Source of the DNA: JAFAXD01 sp963760435 | GTDB taxonomy: Bacteria > Pseudomonadota > Alphaproteobacteria > Rhizobiales > Xanthobacteraceae | Direction of reading: 5' to 3' | NCBI GenBank assembly: GCA_963760435.1 | Contig: CAVXDE010000037.1 | Location: 62,001 to 126,000 of the forward strand | Length of the DNA stretch: 64,000 nucleotides | Part shown: positions 7,937-18,553 of the stretch, piece by piece | Layout of the letters: each line of letters opens with the position of its first letter | How positions within the stretch are numbered: the first letter of the stretch is position 1 | Program-made: the position numbers and the translations under genes | The notes under the pieces: model-generated | Told to the model about the DNA's origin: nothing | Database searches by the model: none | What the model saw: the letters and a program-made list of their open reading frames with translations, nothing else

Positions 7937-10892
7937 ATGAATGCAGTCCTCATCAAGATTTTTGCTACCGCGCTTGCCCTTAGCCAGGTCACGACGCGAC
8001 CGGACGCGATCAAGACGCAGTTCGACCCCGTCGCCGACCAGGCGCAGGTCGTGCAGATCTTGCGCGACGGATGCGCCCACATGCGCAAGGCCTTCGATAT
8101 CGAGGACATCAATCTCGACAGCCTGATTACCACCGCGATGGACGACCCCAAGGCGGTCACGGGCGATGTCAAGGCGTTCAAAGGGCTCAATTTCAACGAC
8201 CTCTATGTGGCTTATCGCCAGTTCTGCAAGAATGAGGCGGTGGAGAGCTCGCCATTCGATGCCGGCGAGGTGATCACCTTCTTCAACAAGGCGATGGTCG
8301 ATCTGCCGCCGGATTCGCGGCTGAAAAACCTCAAGCCCGGTGCAGGCTTCGTGGTCCTCGACGGCAAGGGGACGCGCTACGCCGAAATCTATCCCGAGCA
8401 TCGGCGCGACTGGATCTCGATCCGTCAAATCCCAAATTACGTGCAGAAAGCGTTCGTCACCGCGGAGGACAAGCGCTTCTACCAGCACAAGGGCATCGAT
8501 GAGCGCGGCCTGATCCGCGCCTTTATCACCAACCTCGCCGAGCCCGGGCGTCCGCAGGGTGGCTCGACCATCACCCAGCAGGTGGCCAAGAATCTGGTGG
8601 TCGGTGACGACGTCACCTATGAGCGCAAGATGCGCGAGATGATCGTCGCCTCGCGCTTGGAAAGCCTGCTCAGCAAGGACGAAATTCTCGAGCTCTATCT
8701 CAACTCGATCTATCTCGGCCGCGGTGCCTGGGGCATCGAGCTCGCGGCGCGCAACTTTTTCGGCAAATCCGCCAAGGACCTGACTGTGACGGAGGGGGCG
8801 CAGCTTGCGGGGCTGGCCAAAGGTCCGAACTTCTTCAACCCGGAGCGTCATCCGGAGCGTGCCAAGGAGCGCCTCGCCTACGTGCTCGGGCGCATGCAGG
8901 AAGACGGCGTGATCACGGCCGAGCAGGCGCGGCGCGCCGAGGCCGAGCCGCTGCAGCTGGTCGCGGCCGAAGCGCCGGCGCGGCGTGACAGCGGGTTTTA
9001 TTTCGTCGACCAGATTCCGCGCGAGGTGCGCAGCCTTGGGCTCGAGAACCTGGGACCGGAAACATATACTGTGCATTCGACCATTCGGCCGGACCTGCAG
9101 CGGGCAGCCGAAACTGCCTTGCAGGACGGCTTGGCGCGTTACGAAGCCTCGACCGGCCGCGCCCGCTTCCAAGGACCGGAGACCAGCCTCGCCGAGGCGG
9201 TCAAGAAGATCGAGGCTGCGCATCAACCGGGCAAACCGGCTTGGCAGCAGGCGCTCGAAGAGGCGCGGTTGCCGCTCTACGACCTGCACTGGATGCCGGC
9301 GGTCGTCGTCCCGGGCCGCAAAGGGGCAGGCATCCAGGTCGGTCTCACCGATGGCCGCATCCTGCCACTCGCCATCCCGACGGTGGCGATCCGCAAGGCG
9401 CTTGCGCCTTATGACGTCGTCTATGTGCGGGTGGGCGCGAGCCGCAACGCCCGGGCCGAGCTGCGCATCCGGCCGGTCGTGCAGGGCGCCGTCGTCGTTC
9501 TCGATAATGCGACCGGGGGAGTTCTCGCGGTCGCGGGCGGGTTTTCCTATCCGCTGAGCCAGCTCAATCGCGCCACCCAGGCTCAGCGTCAGCCCGGGTC
9601 CACATTCAAGCCGTTCACCTATCTGGCGGCGCTGCACAAGGGCCTGCAGCCGAACACGATCATCAAGGATGCCGAGATCACGCTCCCCCCGATCGGCGGC
9701 AGCGTGCTGAACTCGCCGAGCATCATCACGGACCCGTTCGTGCAGAACCGGGATTACTGGACGCCGCGCAATTACGGCGGCGGCGCCTGGGGCGTCGCGA
9801 CAATGCGGCGCGGGCTGGAAAATTCCCGCAACCTGGTGACCGCAAACCTGCTCGAGGGCGGCATCGAACATTCGGCGGCGCAAAGCCTGCAGCGCGTCTG
9901 CGATCTCGCCATCGAGGCGCAGCTCTACAAGGAATGCGTGCCTTACTATCCGTTCGTCCTCGGCGCACAGCCGGCGCGGCTGATCGACCTTGCCGCCTTC
10001 TATGCGGCGATCGCCAATGAAGGCGCCCGGCCGCAGCCGCATCTGATCGAACTCGATCGAACAGAATGGGCGCACGGTCTACCGCCAGAATGGTGCGGTG
10101 ACTTGGCTCGCGGACGGCGACCGGGCCGCCTTCTACCAGCTCAAATCCATGCTGCAGGGCGTCGTGGCGCGGGGAACTGCCAATTCGATCAAGCAATTGG
10201 CTCCCTACGTCGCGGGCAAGACCGGCACTACCGAGGATGAAAACGACGCGCTCTTCGTCGGCTTCTCCAATGAGGTGACGGTGGCGGTCTGGGTCGGGTA
10301 TGATAATGCGGATGGCAAGCGACGCACCCTGGGAGGCGGCATCACCGGCGGCAAGGCCGCGGCTCCGATCTTCGAGCCGGTCATCCAGGCCGTGTGGCAG
10401 TCCTACGCACCCCGCACCGCCTTGGCGCCGCCGTCCGCTGAGGCGCGTCGGCAACTTGTGGCTGTGCCCATCAACTATTATACCGGCGATCAGGTACCTG
10501 CCGGAACCCCGAATGCCTTCACGGAATATATGCGGGCCGAACGCGGCGGCGGCGTCACTGACACCCAGTATGACCTCGTGTCGCGCGCGGAGGCTGAGTC
10601 CTATCGCTACTATCAGGGCGGCAGCGGTGGCTACGACGACGGTTACTACGGGCGGGACGATTACTACGCCTCACGCGGTTACGGCTACGGCAATTCGTCC
10701 TACGGGCGTTCAGGCTACTATCCGCCCGGCAACTACGTTCCTCCCGGTTATGTTCAGGCACCCACGCCGCCGCCATTGTTTGGTGGGCTGTTTGGTGGTC
10801 AGCAATATTACTATCAACAACAACCGCAACCCGCGCCGCGCGTGCGCCGCGTAGATCCGGATTACTTCTTCGGCCGACGCCAATACTACTGA
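7937..10892 (+). CDS. Class A penicillin-binding protein (PBP1A type), frameshifted near 10050
   Basis: Two frames together encode a bifunctional peptidoglycan synthase of about 984 residues. Frame 1 (7937 to about 10050) has a short hydrophobic N-terminus, the transglycosylase domain (EDKRFYQHKGID with catalytic Glu, then GGSTITQQVAKNL), and the transpeptidase SxxK (PGSTFKPFTY) and SRN motifs. Frame 2 (about 10050 to 10892) continues with IEQNGRTVYRQNG and carries the KTGTT motif. A single extra base in GAACTCGATCG separates them, so as written the KTG box is lost. The C-terminal 110 residues are a Tyr/Gly/Pro-rich low-complexity tail (GYDDGYYGRDDYY, GGQQYYYQQQP). It may be a sequencing error or a true pseudogene. 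Confidence 0.85.
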
Positions 10893-10935
10893 CGACCGAC
10901 CGTTCTCGAACATCCACTCCAACCGGGATTTCCCG

Positions 10936-11977
10936 ATGCGATTGATTGTTGCTCTCCTGCTCGGCGCCACACTTGCAACGACGGCACGTGCCGCCGAGTT
11001 TCGGCTCGAAGAGGTGCCGTTGGTGACGGCCGTTCCGATCGACCAGCTCAAGCCAGGTGTTATCGCCTTCAGCGATCACCGCAAGGACGAACTCGTCGAA
11101 CTCGACAACCGGCTTGATCAAGTTTGCCGACTGGGAGCGCGAACGGCCGCAGCAGAAGCAGTTGATGAGCCTCTATCCGTCGTACGAGGAGCCGATGGTC
11201 AAGAAGACCTCGGGCGGCGTGACCTCGACGCGCAAAGAGCGGCTGCACATGTACGTCGTTGAAGCGCGTTTTCTGGTAAACAAGGCGAACATCGATCTCA
11301 CGCGTTACGCGACGCTGCCCTTTATCGAAAAGCTTGATCCCGCCATTACGTCGAAAACCATTACGGCGGCGGACGCGATGCCGCTCAAGGAAGCGCAATT
11401 CGCCTATAACCGCATCCCCGACCGGCCGTGGTGCGAGGACAAGCCAAACAACGTTTGCTTGACCTCACGCTACAAGTTCGAGGGCAAGCTGCCGATCGGC
11501 ATCACGCTGCTCAACCAATTGCGTGAAAGCTCGAAGAAGATCGCGACCTATATCGATTTCCAGAGCGAGCTGCGGGTCCTCGCACCCGATCAGATCGACG
11601 AAGCGAAGCTCAAGCAATTGACGGCCGTCGATACGCCGATCACGGGCGTGCTCGAGCAGAACATCTTCTGGGTCAACCAGATCATGCAATTCGGCAAGTT
11701 TGTCGCCATCGCGCAGAAACACCCGACCGAAGTGGGTGAAACGATCGTCACGGTGTTTGCCGCGCTCGCGGTCGACAGCGATCTGTTCGAGAAAAAGAAG
11801 GAATACGAGCACGTGCCGGTGCTGCGCAACCTGGTGCCGGCGCAAGTGCTGGCCGGCAACAGCTCGTTCAACACCGGAAACTCGATCAGCTCGGGGTTGC
11901 CGAACTACGCACGCAACCGCATCAAGTCGATTGCCGAGGTGCTGGAGAACGACAAAGAGAAAGCGGCGGGGAATTAA
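10936..11977 (+). CDS. Exported protein of unknown function, frameshifted near 11100
   Basis: ATG 10936 starts a clear signal peptide (MRLIVALLLGATLATTARA). The frame is lost close to GTCGAACTCGACAACC. Removing one base joins it to the second frame (TTGLIKFADWERERPQQKQ...) and gives about 346 residues ending at 11977. The mature protein is rich in charged residues, has two Cys in WCEDKPNNVCL, and shows no domain I recognise. It lies 43 bp after the PBP gene on the same strand and may share its transcript, so a periplasmic envelope role is possible. The product call is hypothetical; that the two frames belong to one gene is well supported by the signal peptide and the continuous downstream frame. 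Confidence 0.7.
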
Positions 11978-12023
11978 AGTTGATCTCTCAACTCGTCATG
12001 GCCGGGCTCGTCCCGGCGACCCG

Positions 12024-12104
12024 CGTCATTGCGAGGAGCGCAGCGACGAAGCAATCCAGTGCGGCACCTCAGCGCTGGATTGCTTCGCTTCGCTCGCAAT
12101 GACG
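12024..12104. repeat. Family B palindromic repeat
   Basis: GTCATTGCGAGGAGCGCAGC...GAAGCAATCCAG (12024-12059) is followed by its near-inverse CTGGATTGCTTCGCTTCGCTCGCAATGACG (12075-12104), with a 15-bp loop. It lies between convergent genes and can form a long hairpin. Confidence 0.75.
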
Positions 12105-12117
12105 GGAAGTGATTAGA

Positions 12118-13078
12118 TCACATCTTCAACAAACGCTTCGCGTTTCCGCTCAGCAACTTCACCTGATCTTCGTGACACAGCGGCACGGTCTTCACCCACT
12201 CGGTGGCGACCGTGTTCTTGACGAACGGCCAATCGACCGAGAACAGAATGCGGTCGATGCCAAGCTCCTGCACGCAGCAGAGCAGTGCCGGATTGGAGAA
12301 GAAGCCGCTGGTGGTGACGCTGAAGTGGCTTGAGAACGTGGCGCGGAAGTCGACCTTGGCCTGGCGCGACAGGGCTTCGTCCATGCGTGCCATCAGGAAC
12401 GGAATGCCCTCGCCGAGGTGACCGAGGATCACCTTCAGCTTTGGGCAATGCTGGAACAAGCCGCTCAGGACAAGGCGCAGCGCCGTAGTCGCGGTCTCGA
12501 CCGTAAAGCCCCAGCCGGCGCTGAGGATCGTCGGCACGCTCTCCACGTACTCTTTGTAGTAGGCGTCGATCACCGCCTGCTGTGGGAACGAGGGGTGGAA
12601 ATAAACCGGGACGTCCAACGCCTCGGCGCGCTCGTAGATCGGCCAGAACCTCTTGTCGTCGAGGAACACCCCATTGGCGAGGCCATGCAGCATGGCGCCC
12701 TTGAAGCCCGAGCTTGGTGATGCAGCGCTCCAACTCGTCAGCGCCTTTACGCGGATCGTTGGTCGGCACCATGGCGAAGCCGGCAAAGCGCGTCGGGTGC
12801 AGCTTGATCGCGGCGTGCAGGCGATCATTGACGCCACGCGCCAGTTCGAGGGCGATGTCATCGGGCAGCTTCTGTCCACCCGGCGCGCCGTGCGAGAGGA
12901 CTTGGATGTCGATGCCCGCTTCGTCCATTTCCTTGATGCGGATCTCGCCCAGATCGTAGAGGCGCTTCTCCAGGTCCGGTGCGCGGATCACGTCACCGCC
13001 TTTGACATGCTTGACGAGCTCCGGGTCCCAGAAGTGTTCCTCGATTGCGATCACCTGCGGCCGGCTTTGCTGCGCCAT
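12118..13078 (-). CDS. Amidohydrolase family protein (resorcylate-decarboxylase-like), frameshifted near 12705
   Basis: The N-terminal frame (13078 to about 12705) begins MAQQSRPQVIAIEEHFWDP; the EEH motif is the metal-binding start of the PF04909 group that includes gamma-resorcylate and ACMS decarboxylases. The C-terminal frame (about 12705 to 12118) has VYFHPSFPQQ, GHLGEGIPFLMARMDEAL and ILFSVDWPFV, which supply the later His and Asp ligands. The frames meet at CTCGGGCTTCAAGG; one base fewer gives the smooth reading K-L-G-F-K-G. The combined length is about 319 residues, normal for the family. Expected activity is decarboxylation or hydrolysis of an aromatic or cyclic acid. The break could be an error or true inactivation. 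Confidence 0.85.
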
Positions 13079-13107
13079 GATGTTGTCCTCCCGGGATGGA
13101 TGTTGTG

Positions 13108-14421
13108 TCAGCCCTTTGTGGTCGAACGGCCGATGCTCTCGTACATGAAACCGCTGCCGAGCATCTCGTCGACGGGATAGATGTTGCGCAGATCGATGAG
13201 AACCGGCGCGGTCATGACCGATTTGAGCCGCTCGAGATCAAGCGCGCGGAACTGCTCCCATTCGGTGACGATGACGACCGCATCGGCGGCCTCGGCACAG
13301 GCATAGGGTCCGTCGCAAAACGTGACGTCGGGCATCAGCGGGCGCGCCTGGTCCATGCCGGCCGGATCATAGGCGCGCACGCGCGCGCCAAAGTCCTGCA
13401 GCGCGGTCACCAGCGGGATGGAGGGTGCCTCGCGCATGTCGTCGGTGTTTGGTTTGAAGGTGAGGCCCAGTACCGCGATGGTCTTGCCGCGCAGGTTGCC
13501 GACCGCACTCGCGACCTTGCGCGCCATCGCCCGCTTGCGCGCATCGTTGACGGCGGCGACGGCCTCGACGAGACGCAATGGCGTGGCCTGGTCCTGCCCG
13601 ATCTTCACCAGCGCCAGGATGTCCTTGGGCAGGCACGATCCGCCAAAACCTGGTCCGGCATGCAGGAACTTTGAACCGATGCGGTTGTCGAGGCCGATGC
13701 CGCGCGCCACTTCCTGCACGTCGGCGCCGACGCGCTCGCAGAGGTCCGCGATCTCGTTGATGAAGGTGATCTTGGTGGCGAGGAACGCGTTCGCGGCGTA
13801 TTTGATGAGCTCGGCCGTGCGCCGACCGGTGTAGAGGATCGGCGCCTGGTTCAGATAAAGCGGCCGATATAGTTCGGCCATCACGTGGCGCGCCCGCGGA
13901 TCATCGGTGCCGATGACGATGCGGTCCGGGTGTTTGAAATCCTGGATGGCGGCGCCTTCGCGCAGGAACTCGGGGTTCGAGACCACCGCGAACTCCGCGT
14001 CGGGGCGCGTTTCCTGGATAATGCGCTCCACGTCGTCGCTGGTGCCGACCGGCACGGTGGACTTCGTGACGATGACTGTGAAGCCGGACAAGGTGGCGGC
14101 AATCTCGCGCGCGGCCGCGTGCACGTAGGACAGGTCTGCATGGCCGTCGCCGCGCCGCGACGGCGTGCCGACGGCGATGAACACCGCGTCCGCCTCGACC
14201 ACCGGCTGCTTGAGGTCGGTCGTGAAGGTAAGTCGGCCCTCGCGCGCATTGGTCGCGACCATTTGGTCGAGACCCGGCTCATAGATCGGAATTTCGTTGC
14301 GGCTCAGCGCTGCGATCTTGGCGGTGTCGCGATCGACGCAGGTGACGTGATGGCCAAAGTCCGCAAAGCACGCGCCCGAGACGAGCCCGACGTAACCCGT
14401 CCCGATCATTGCAACCCGCAT
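13108..14421 (-). CDS. ugd: UDP-glucose 6-dehydrogenase
   Basis: A 437-residue cytosolic enzyme that oxidises UDP-glucose to UDP-glucuronate for surface polysaccharides. ATG 14421 is preferred over GTG 14427 because it gives the usual family start MRVAMIGTGYVGLVSGACF and has AGGGG about 8 nt upstream. The N-terminal Rossmann motif GTGYVG, the KSTVPVGT segment, and the active-site loop GPGFGGSCLPKD with catalytic Cys near residue 260 are intact. The C-terminal UDP-binding domain (VLGLTFKPNTDDMREAPS) is complete. It is divergent from polA, with a 178-bp intergenic region. Confidence 0.96.
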   Translation of the reverse strand: MRVAMIGTGYVGLVSGACFADFGHHVTCVDRDTAKIAALSRNEIPIYEPGLDQMVATNAREGRLTFTTDLKQPVVEADAVFIAVGTPSRRGDGHADLSYVHAAAREIAATLSGFTVIVTKSTVPVGTSDDVERIIQETRPDAEFAVVSNPEFLREGAAIQDFKHPDRIVIGTDDPRARHVMAELYRPLYLNQAPILYTGRRTAELIKYAANAFLATKITFINEIADLCERVGADVQEVARGIGLDNRIGSKFLHAGPGFGGSCLPKDILALVKIGQDQATPLRLVEAVAAVNDARKRAMARKVASAVGNLRGKTIAVLGLTFKPNTDDMREAPSIPLVTALQDFGARVRAYDPAGMDQARPLMPDVTFCDGPYACAEAADAVVIVTEWEQFRALDLERLKSVMTAPVLIDLRNIYPVDEMLGSGFMYESIGRSTTKG

Positions 14422-14599
14422 GCGCACCCCTGCTCAAGACGCCTGCCGCAAGGCCGGTCCGGCGCTAACCCCTGCGGCCAACGGCGATTTCCGAAATCCC
14501 GCCCGGCTCTTAGCAGAGGGCTTGAGGGAACGCGAGCCAGATGGGGATTGCGGGCTTTGCCGGCGTGACATTGCGGCTCTGCGTGCCTAAATGTGGGCC

Positions 14600-17500
14600 A
14601 TGCCCAAAGCTCCTGCGCCAGCCAAGCCGAAGAAGGGCGATCACGTCTTTTTGGTCGACGGGTCGTCCTACATTTTCCGCGCCTACTGGCAGTCGATGAA
14701 CCAGGACGCGAAGTATAACCGCCGGTCCGACGGATTGCCGACCGGCGCGGTGCGCATGTTCTGCATCATGCTCTGGCGCATCCTCGCCGAGATGAAGCCC
14801 GAGGAGCGGCCGACGCATCTCGCCGTGGTGTTCGACAAGTCGGAGAAGACTTTCCGCACCGAGATCTATCCCGACTACAAAGCGCACCGGCCGGATCCGC
14901 CCGATGACCTGCGTCCGCAGTTCCCGCTCATTCGCGACGCGGTGCGGGCGTTTGATCTGCCCTCGATCGAGATGGCAGGCTTCGAGGCCGACGATCTGAT
15001 CGCGACCTACGTGCGTGAGGCGCGGGAGGTTGGTGCGACGGTCACGATCGTCGCGTCCGACAAGGACCTGATGCAACTCGTCGGCGACGGCGTCGTCATG
15101 TACGACACCATGAAAGACCGTTACATCGGCGTCCCCGAGGTGATCGAGAAATTCGGCGTGCCGCCCAACAAAGTCATCGAGGTGCAGGCGCTGATCGGCG
15201 ATTCCACCGACAACGTGCCTGGTGTGCCTGGCATCGGGCCCAAGACAGCGGCCGAGCTGATCAAGCAATACGACGATCTCGAAACGGTGCTCCTGCGCGC
15301 ATCCGAGATCAAACAGGAGAAACGCCGGCAGGCCCTGATCGACAATGCCGAGAAGGCGCGGCTCTCCAAACGCCTGGTCACGCTCGACGACACGGTGAAG
15401 CTGGAGGTGCCGCTCGCTGATCTCGCGGTGCATCAGCCGGACTACAAGCGCCTCGTCGCCTTCCTCAAGGCGATGGAGTTCACCACGCTGGTGCGGCGTA
15501 TCGCCGAAGCCTGCGGGATCGACGCATCGGAGATCGAGCCTGACTCCGCGGTGAAAACCGGGGCAATCCCGCTGCGCCGCGCCGCCGATATGGCGGCAGT
15601 GGCCCAGGACGAAACCGCGCTGGCACCCGCTGCGGCGAGTGCCGCCGAACCCGCATCGCTGCCGCTCACCGGCGGGCGGATGAACCGCAAGCCGGTGGCA
15701 AAGACCGGTGATGCCGGCGCGAAGCTGGGTGACTTTTCCGGGGTGCCGCAGGCCGTGGTCGAGGCTCGCGCGCAGGCGGCGCATAAAACGGGAGTTGATC
15801 GCTCGCGCTACGAGATTGTGCGCGACGCAAGACGGCTTAAAGAATGGGTCGCGCGTGCGCAGGATCTCGGCATCGTTGCCATCGACACCGAAACCTCGAC
15901 GCTGGATCCGATGCAAGCCACTTTATGCGGCTTCTCGCTAGCGGTTGCGCCAAACGAGGCGTGCTATGTGCCGCTCGCGCACCGGGTGGGCGGCGAAAAA
16001 GGAAGTCTGTTTGCTGGCGATCTTGCACCTGAGCAGATGTCCGAGCCCGAGGCTTTGGCCACGCTCAAGCCGCTGCTGGAGGATCGCGGCGTCCTCAAGA
16101 TCGGCCAGAACCTGAAATTCGATTGGCAGATTTTTGCGCTGCGCGGCATCGAGCTCGGGCCTTACGACGACACCATGCTGATGTCCTATGTGCTGGATGC
16201 CGGGCGCTCCGACCACGGCCTCGATCCGTTGTCGAAGCGCTACTTCGATCACACGACGCTCGATTACAACGAGGTCACCAAGGTCGGCAAATCGCGCCTC
16301 CCGTTCGAAGCGGTGGAGATCAGCAAGGCTGCCGAATACGCCGCTGAAGATGCCGATGTGACGCTGCGGCTGTGGCATGTGCTCAAGCCGCGCCTCGTCG
16401 CCGAGGGCATGAGCACGGTTTACGAAACGCTGGAGCGGCCGCTGCTCGCGGTTCTGGCCCGCATGGAGCGGCGCGGCATCTCGATCGACCCTCAGGTGCT
16501 CTCGCGCATGTCGGGGGACTTTGCGCAGCGCGCCGGCGCGCTCGAGGCGGAGATCAAGAAGTTGGCGGACGGGCCGCTCAATCCCGGGAGCACCAAGCAG
16601 GTATCGGATTTTCTATTCGGCAAGATGCAGCTGCCAGGCGGCAAGAAGACCAAGACCGGAGCGTGGTCGACATCCGCCTCCGTGCTCGATGAGCTCGCCG
16701 AGGCTGGCCACGAATTGCCGCAGCGGATTCTCGACTGGCGCCAGATCACCAAGCTCAAGTCGACATACACCGACGCGCTGCCCGGCTTCGTCAATCCGAC
16801 GACGCATCGCGTGCATACGTCCTACGCGCTCGCATCAACAACAACCGGGCGATTGTCGTCGTCCGAGCCGAACCTGCAGAACATTCCGATCCGTACCGAG
16901 GAGGGGCGCAAGATCCGGCGTGCGTTCATTGCGGATCCGGGGACGAAGCTCGTGTCGGCCGACTATTCGCAGATCGAGCTGCGGCTGCTGGCCGAGATTG
17001 CCGACATCCCGGCGCTGCGCAAGGCGTTCCGCGATGGGCTCGACATCCACGCGATGACCGCATCCGAGATGTTCGGCGTACCGGTCAAGGACATGCCGCC
17101 CGACGTGCGCCGCCGCGCCAAGGCGATCAACTTCGGCATCATCTACGGCATCTCCGCCTTCGGTCTTGCCAACCAGCTCGGCATCGCCCGCGACGAAGCT
17201 GGCGCCTATATCCGCAAATACTTCGAACGCTTCCCCGGCATTCGTGCCTACATGGATGAGACCAAGGCGTTCTGCAAACAGAACGGCTATGTGCTGACGT
17301 TGTTCGGGCGCAAATGCCATTACCCGGATATCACCAACAGCAATCCATCAATCCGCGCCTTCAACGAGCGCGCATCCATCAATGCGCGCCTGCAGGGCAC
17401 CGCGGCCGATATCATTCGCCGCGCCATGATCCGCATGGATGACGAATTGAAAAAGCAGAAGCTCACCGGACACATGCTGCTGCAGGTGCATGATGAACTG

Positions 17501-17647
17501 ATCTTCGAGGTGCCGGATGGCGAGGTTGCCAAGACCCTGCCCGTGGTCAAGCAGGTGATGGAGCACGCGGCCCTGCCGGCGGTTTCGCTCTCGGTTCCGC
17601 TGCACGTCGATGCGCGCGCGGCGACCAACTGGGACGAGGCGCATTGA
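14600..17647 (+). CDS. polA: DNA polymerase I
   Basis: About 1015 residues from ATG 14600 (ATG 14591 adds three residues; neither has a strong SD). The 5' nuclease domain is at residues 12-310 (FLVDGSSYIFRAY, GFEADDLIATY, GDSTDNVPGVPGIGPKTA). The 3'-5' exonuclease domain is intact around residues 425-610 (VAIDTETSTLDPM, LKIGQNLKFDW, AAEDADVTLRLW). The polymerase domain carries motif A (SADYSQIELRLLAEI), motif B (RRRAKAINFGIIYGIS) and motif C (LLQVHDELIFEV). All three activities needed for Okazaki fragment processing and repair appear complete. The length is slightly above the usual 930 because of an Ala-rich linker near residues 330-385. Confidence 0.97.
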   Translation: MPKAPAPAKPKKGDHVFLVDGSSYIFRAYWQSMNQDAKYNRRSDGLPTGAVRMFCIMLWRILAEMKPEERPTHLAVVFDKSEKTFRTEIYPDYKAHRPDPPDDLRPQFPLIRDAVRAFDLPSIEMAGFEADDLIATYVREAREVGATVTIVASDKDLMQLVGDGVVMYDTMKDRYIGVPEVIEKFGVPPNKVIEVQALIGDSTDNVPGVPGIGPKTAAELIKQYDDLETVLLRASEIKQEKRRQALIDNAEKARLSKRLVTLDDTVKLEVPLADLAVHQPDYKRLVAFLKAMEFTTLVRRIAEACGIDASEIEPDSAVKTGAIPLRRAADMAAVAQDETALAPAAASAAEPASLPLTGGRMNRKPVAKTGDAGAKLGDFSGVPQAVVEARAQAAHKTGVDRSRYEIVRDARRLKEWVARAQDLGIVAIDTETSTLDPMQATLCGFSLAVAPNEACYVPLAHRVGGEKGSLFAGDLAPEQMSEPEALATLKPLLEDRGVLKIGQNLKFDWQIFALRGIELGPYDDTMLMSYVLDAGRSDHGLDPLSKRYFDHTTLDYNEVTKVGKSRLPFEAVEISKAAEYAAEDADVTLRLWHVLKPRLVAEGMSTVYETLERPLLAVLARMERRGISIDPQVLSRMSGDFAQRAGALEAEIKKLADGPLNPGSTKQVSDFLFGKMQLPGGKKTKTGAWSTSASVLDELAEAGHELPQRILDWRQITKLKSTYTDALPGFVNPTTHRVHTSYALASTTTGRLSSSEPNLQNIPIRTEEGRKIRRAFIADPGTKLVSADYSQIELRLLAEIADIPALRKAFRDGLDIHAMTASEMFGVPVKDMPPDVRRRAKAINFGIIYGISAFGLANQLGIARDEAGAYIRKYFERFPGIRAYMDETKAFCKQNGYVLTLFGRKCHYPDITNSNPSIRAFNERASINARLQGTAADIIRRAMIRMDDELKKQKLTGHMLLQVHDELIFEVPDGEVAKTLPVVKQVMEHAALPAVSLSVPLHVDARAATNWDEAH

Positions 17648-17732
17648 TTTTGATGATGCCGACAACCGGCTGTAACATTGTTCTGTTCTGACTGGAGTAG
17701 TTGTCGACCAATCTTGCTGTAGGATATTTCAA

Positions 17733-18467
17733 ATGCGCTGGCTGTCTTTTGCCGTACTTGCTTTCGCTCTGGCGCCCCTCATGGCACTCGCGCAAGCCCC
17801 GTTGCCGCCTGAGCAACATTATGGGGAGATCGCTGATCCGTCGGTGTGGCCGTTCTCAGCCGTCGGACGCGTCAACCGGACCACGCGCTCAGACGAACGC
17901 GGGTTCTGTACGGGAACGCTTATTGCCCCGAACCTGGTATTGACGGCGGCGCACTGCCTTTATCAGGACGAGGGCGTTCGCAGTGTCATCCACTTCGTGA
18001 CTGCGGTTGCAAACGGCGTGCCCGCCGAGCACGCGATTGCCAAACGGGTGGTCATCTCACCGCAATACGTTCCGCATCAGCCGTTCCGGGTCGAAACTGT
18101 GCAGAACGATTGGGGCATTATCGTTCTTAACGAAGCGCTCGCCACCAAGCCTGTTCCGGTTCGATCGCTGACACTCGCCCAAGTCGAGAAAGCGGGTCCG
18201 TTTATGCACGTTGGGTATGGAAAGGATCGCCCGTTCCTGCCCTCTGTCGTGCGCGATTGCTGGGTCGGCGGCCTCGACGAACAGACGCTGATGTATCGGT
18301 GCCTCACGAATTCCGGTTTCTCTGGGGCGCCGATTCTGACGCAAGTTGGCGGGACCTATGCGGTCATAGGCATTGGCTCGGGGTCGAATCATGAAATGCG
18401 TCAGGGCTATGCCTGCTCGGCCACGCAATTTGAGAAAGCCGTCGCGGAACTGTCAAAACCGGAATGA
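17733..18467 (+). CDS. Secreted trypsin-like serine protease
   Basis: A 244-residue protein with a signal peptide (MRWLSFAVLAFALAPLMALAQA). The catalytic His is in NLVLTAAHCLY (about residue 72), Asp in NDWGIIVLNEAL (about 128), and Ser in NSGFSGAPIL (about 200). The Ser motif is NSGFSGAP where chymotrypsin-like enzymes have GDSGGP; this looser form is seen in bacterial V8/trypsin-like proteases. Four Cys residues could form two disulfides, fitting a periplasmic or extracellular site. It sits alone between polA and the catabolic operon, and its substrate is unknown. Confidence 0.88.
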   Translation: MRWLSFAVLAFALAPLMALAQAPLPPEQHYGEIADPSVWPFSAVGRVNRTTRSDERGFCTGTLIAPNLVLTAAHCLYQDEGVRSVIHFVTAVANGVPAEHAIAKRVVISPQYVPHQPFRVETVQNDWGIIVLNEALATKPVPVRSLTLAQVEKAGPFMHVGYGKDRPFLPSVVRDCWVGGLDEQTLMYRCLTNSGFSGAPILTQVGGTYAVIGIGSGSNHEMRQGYACSATQFEKAVAELSKPE

Positions 18468-18553
18468 GCGCTTGCGCTGTCTCGGAATAGCGAAATAGAT
18501 TTCGGTTCGTTTTAATCGCGCGTCACGGCAGTAACTATTTCGGAACAGCGAAA

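Noticed and set aside
7925..10075. Long 716-residue open frame antisense to the PBP gene
   Set aside because: The plus strand carries all transglycosylase and transpeptidase motifs; the antisense frame is a high-GC codon-bias shadow.
10040..10100. Programmed +1 frameshift in the PBP gene
   Set aside because: No slippery stop or stimulatory element is seen, and similar one-base breaks occur in unrelated nearby genes, so error or decay is simpler.
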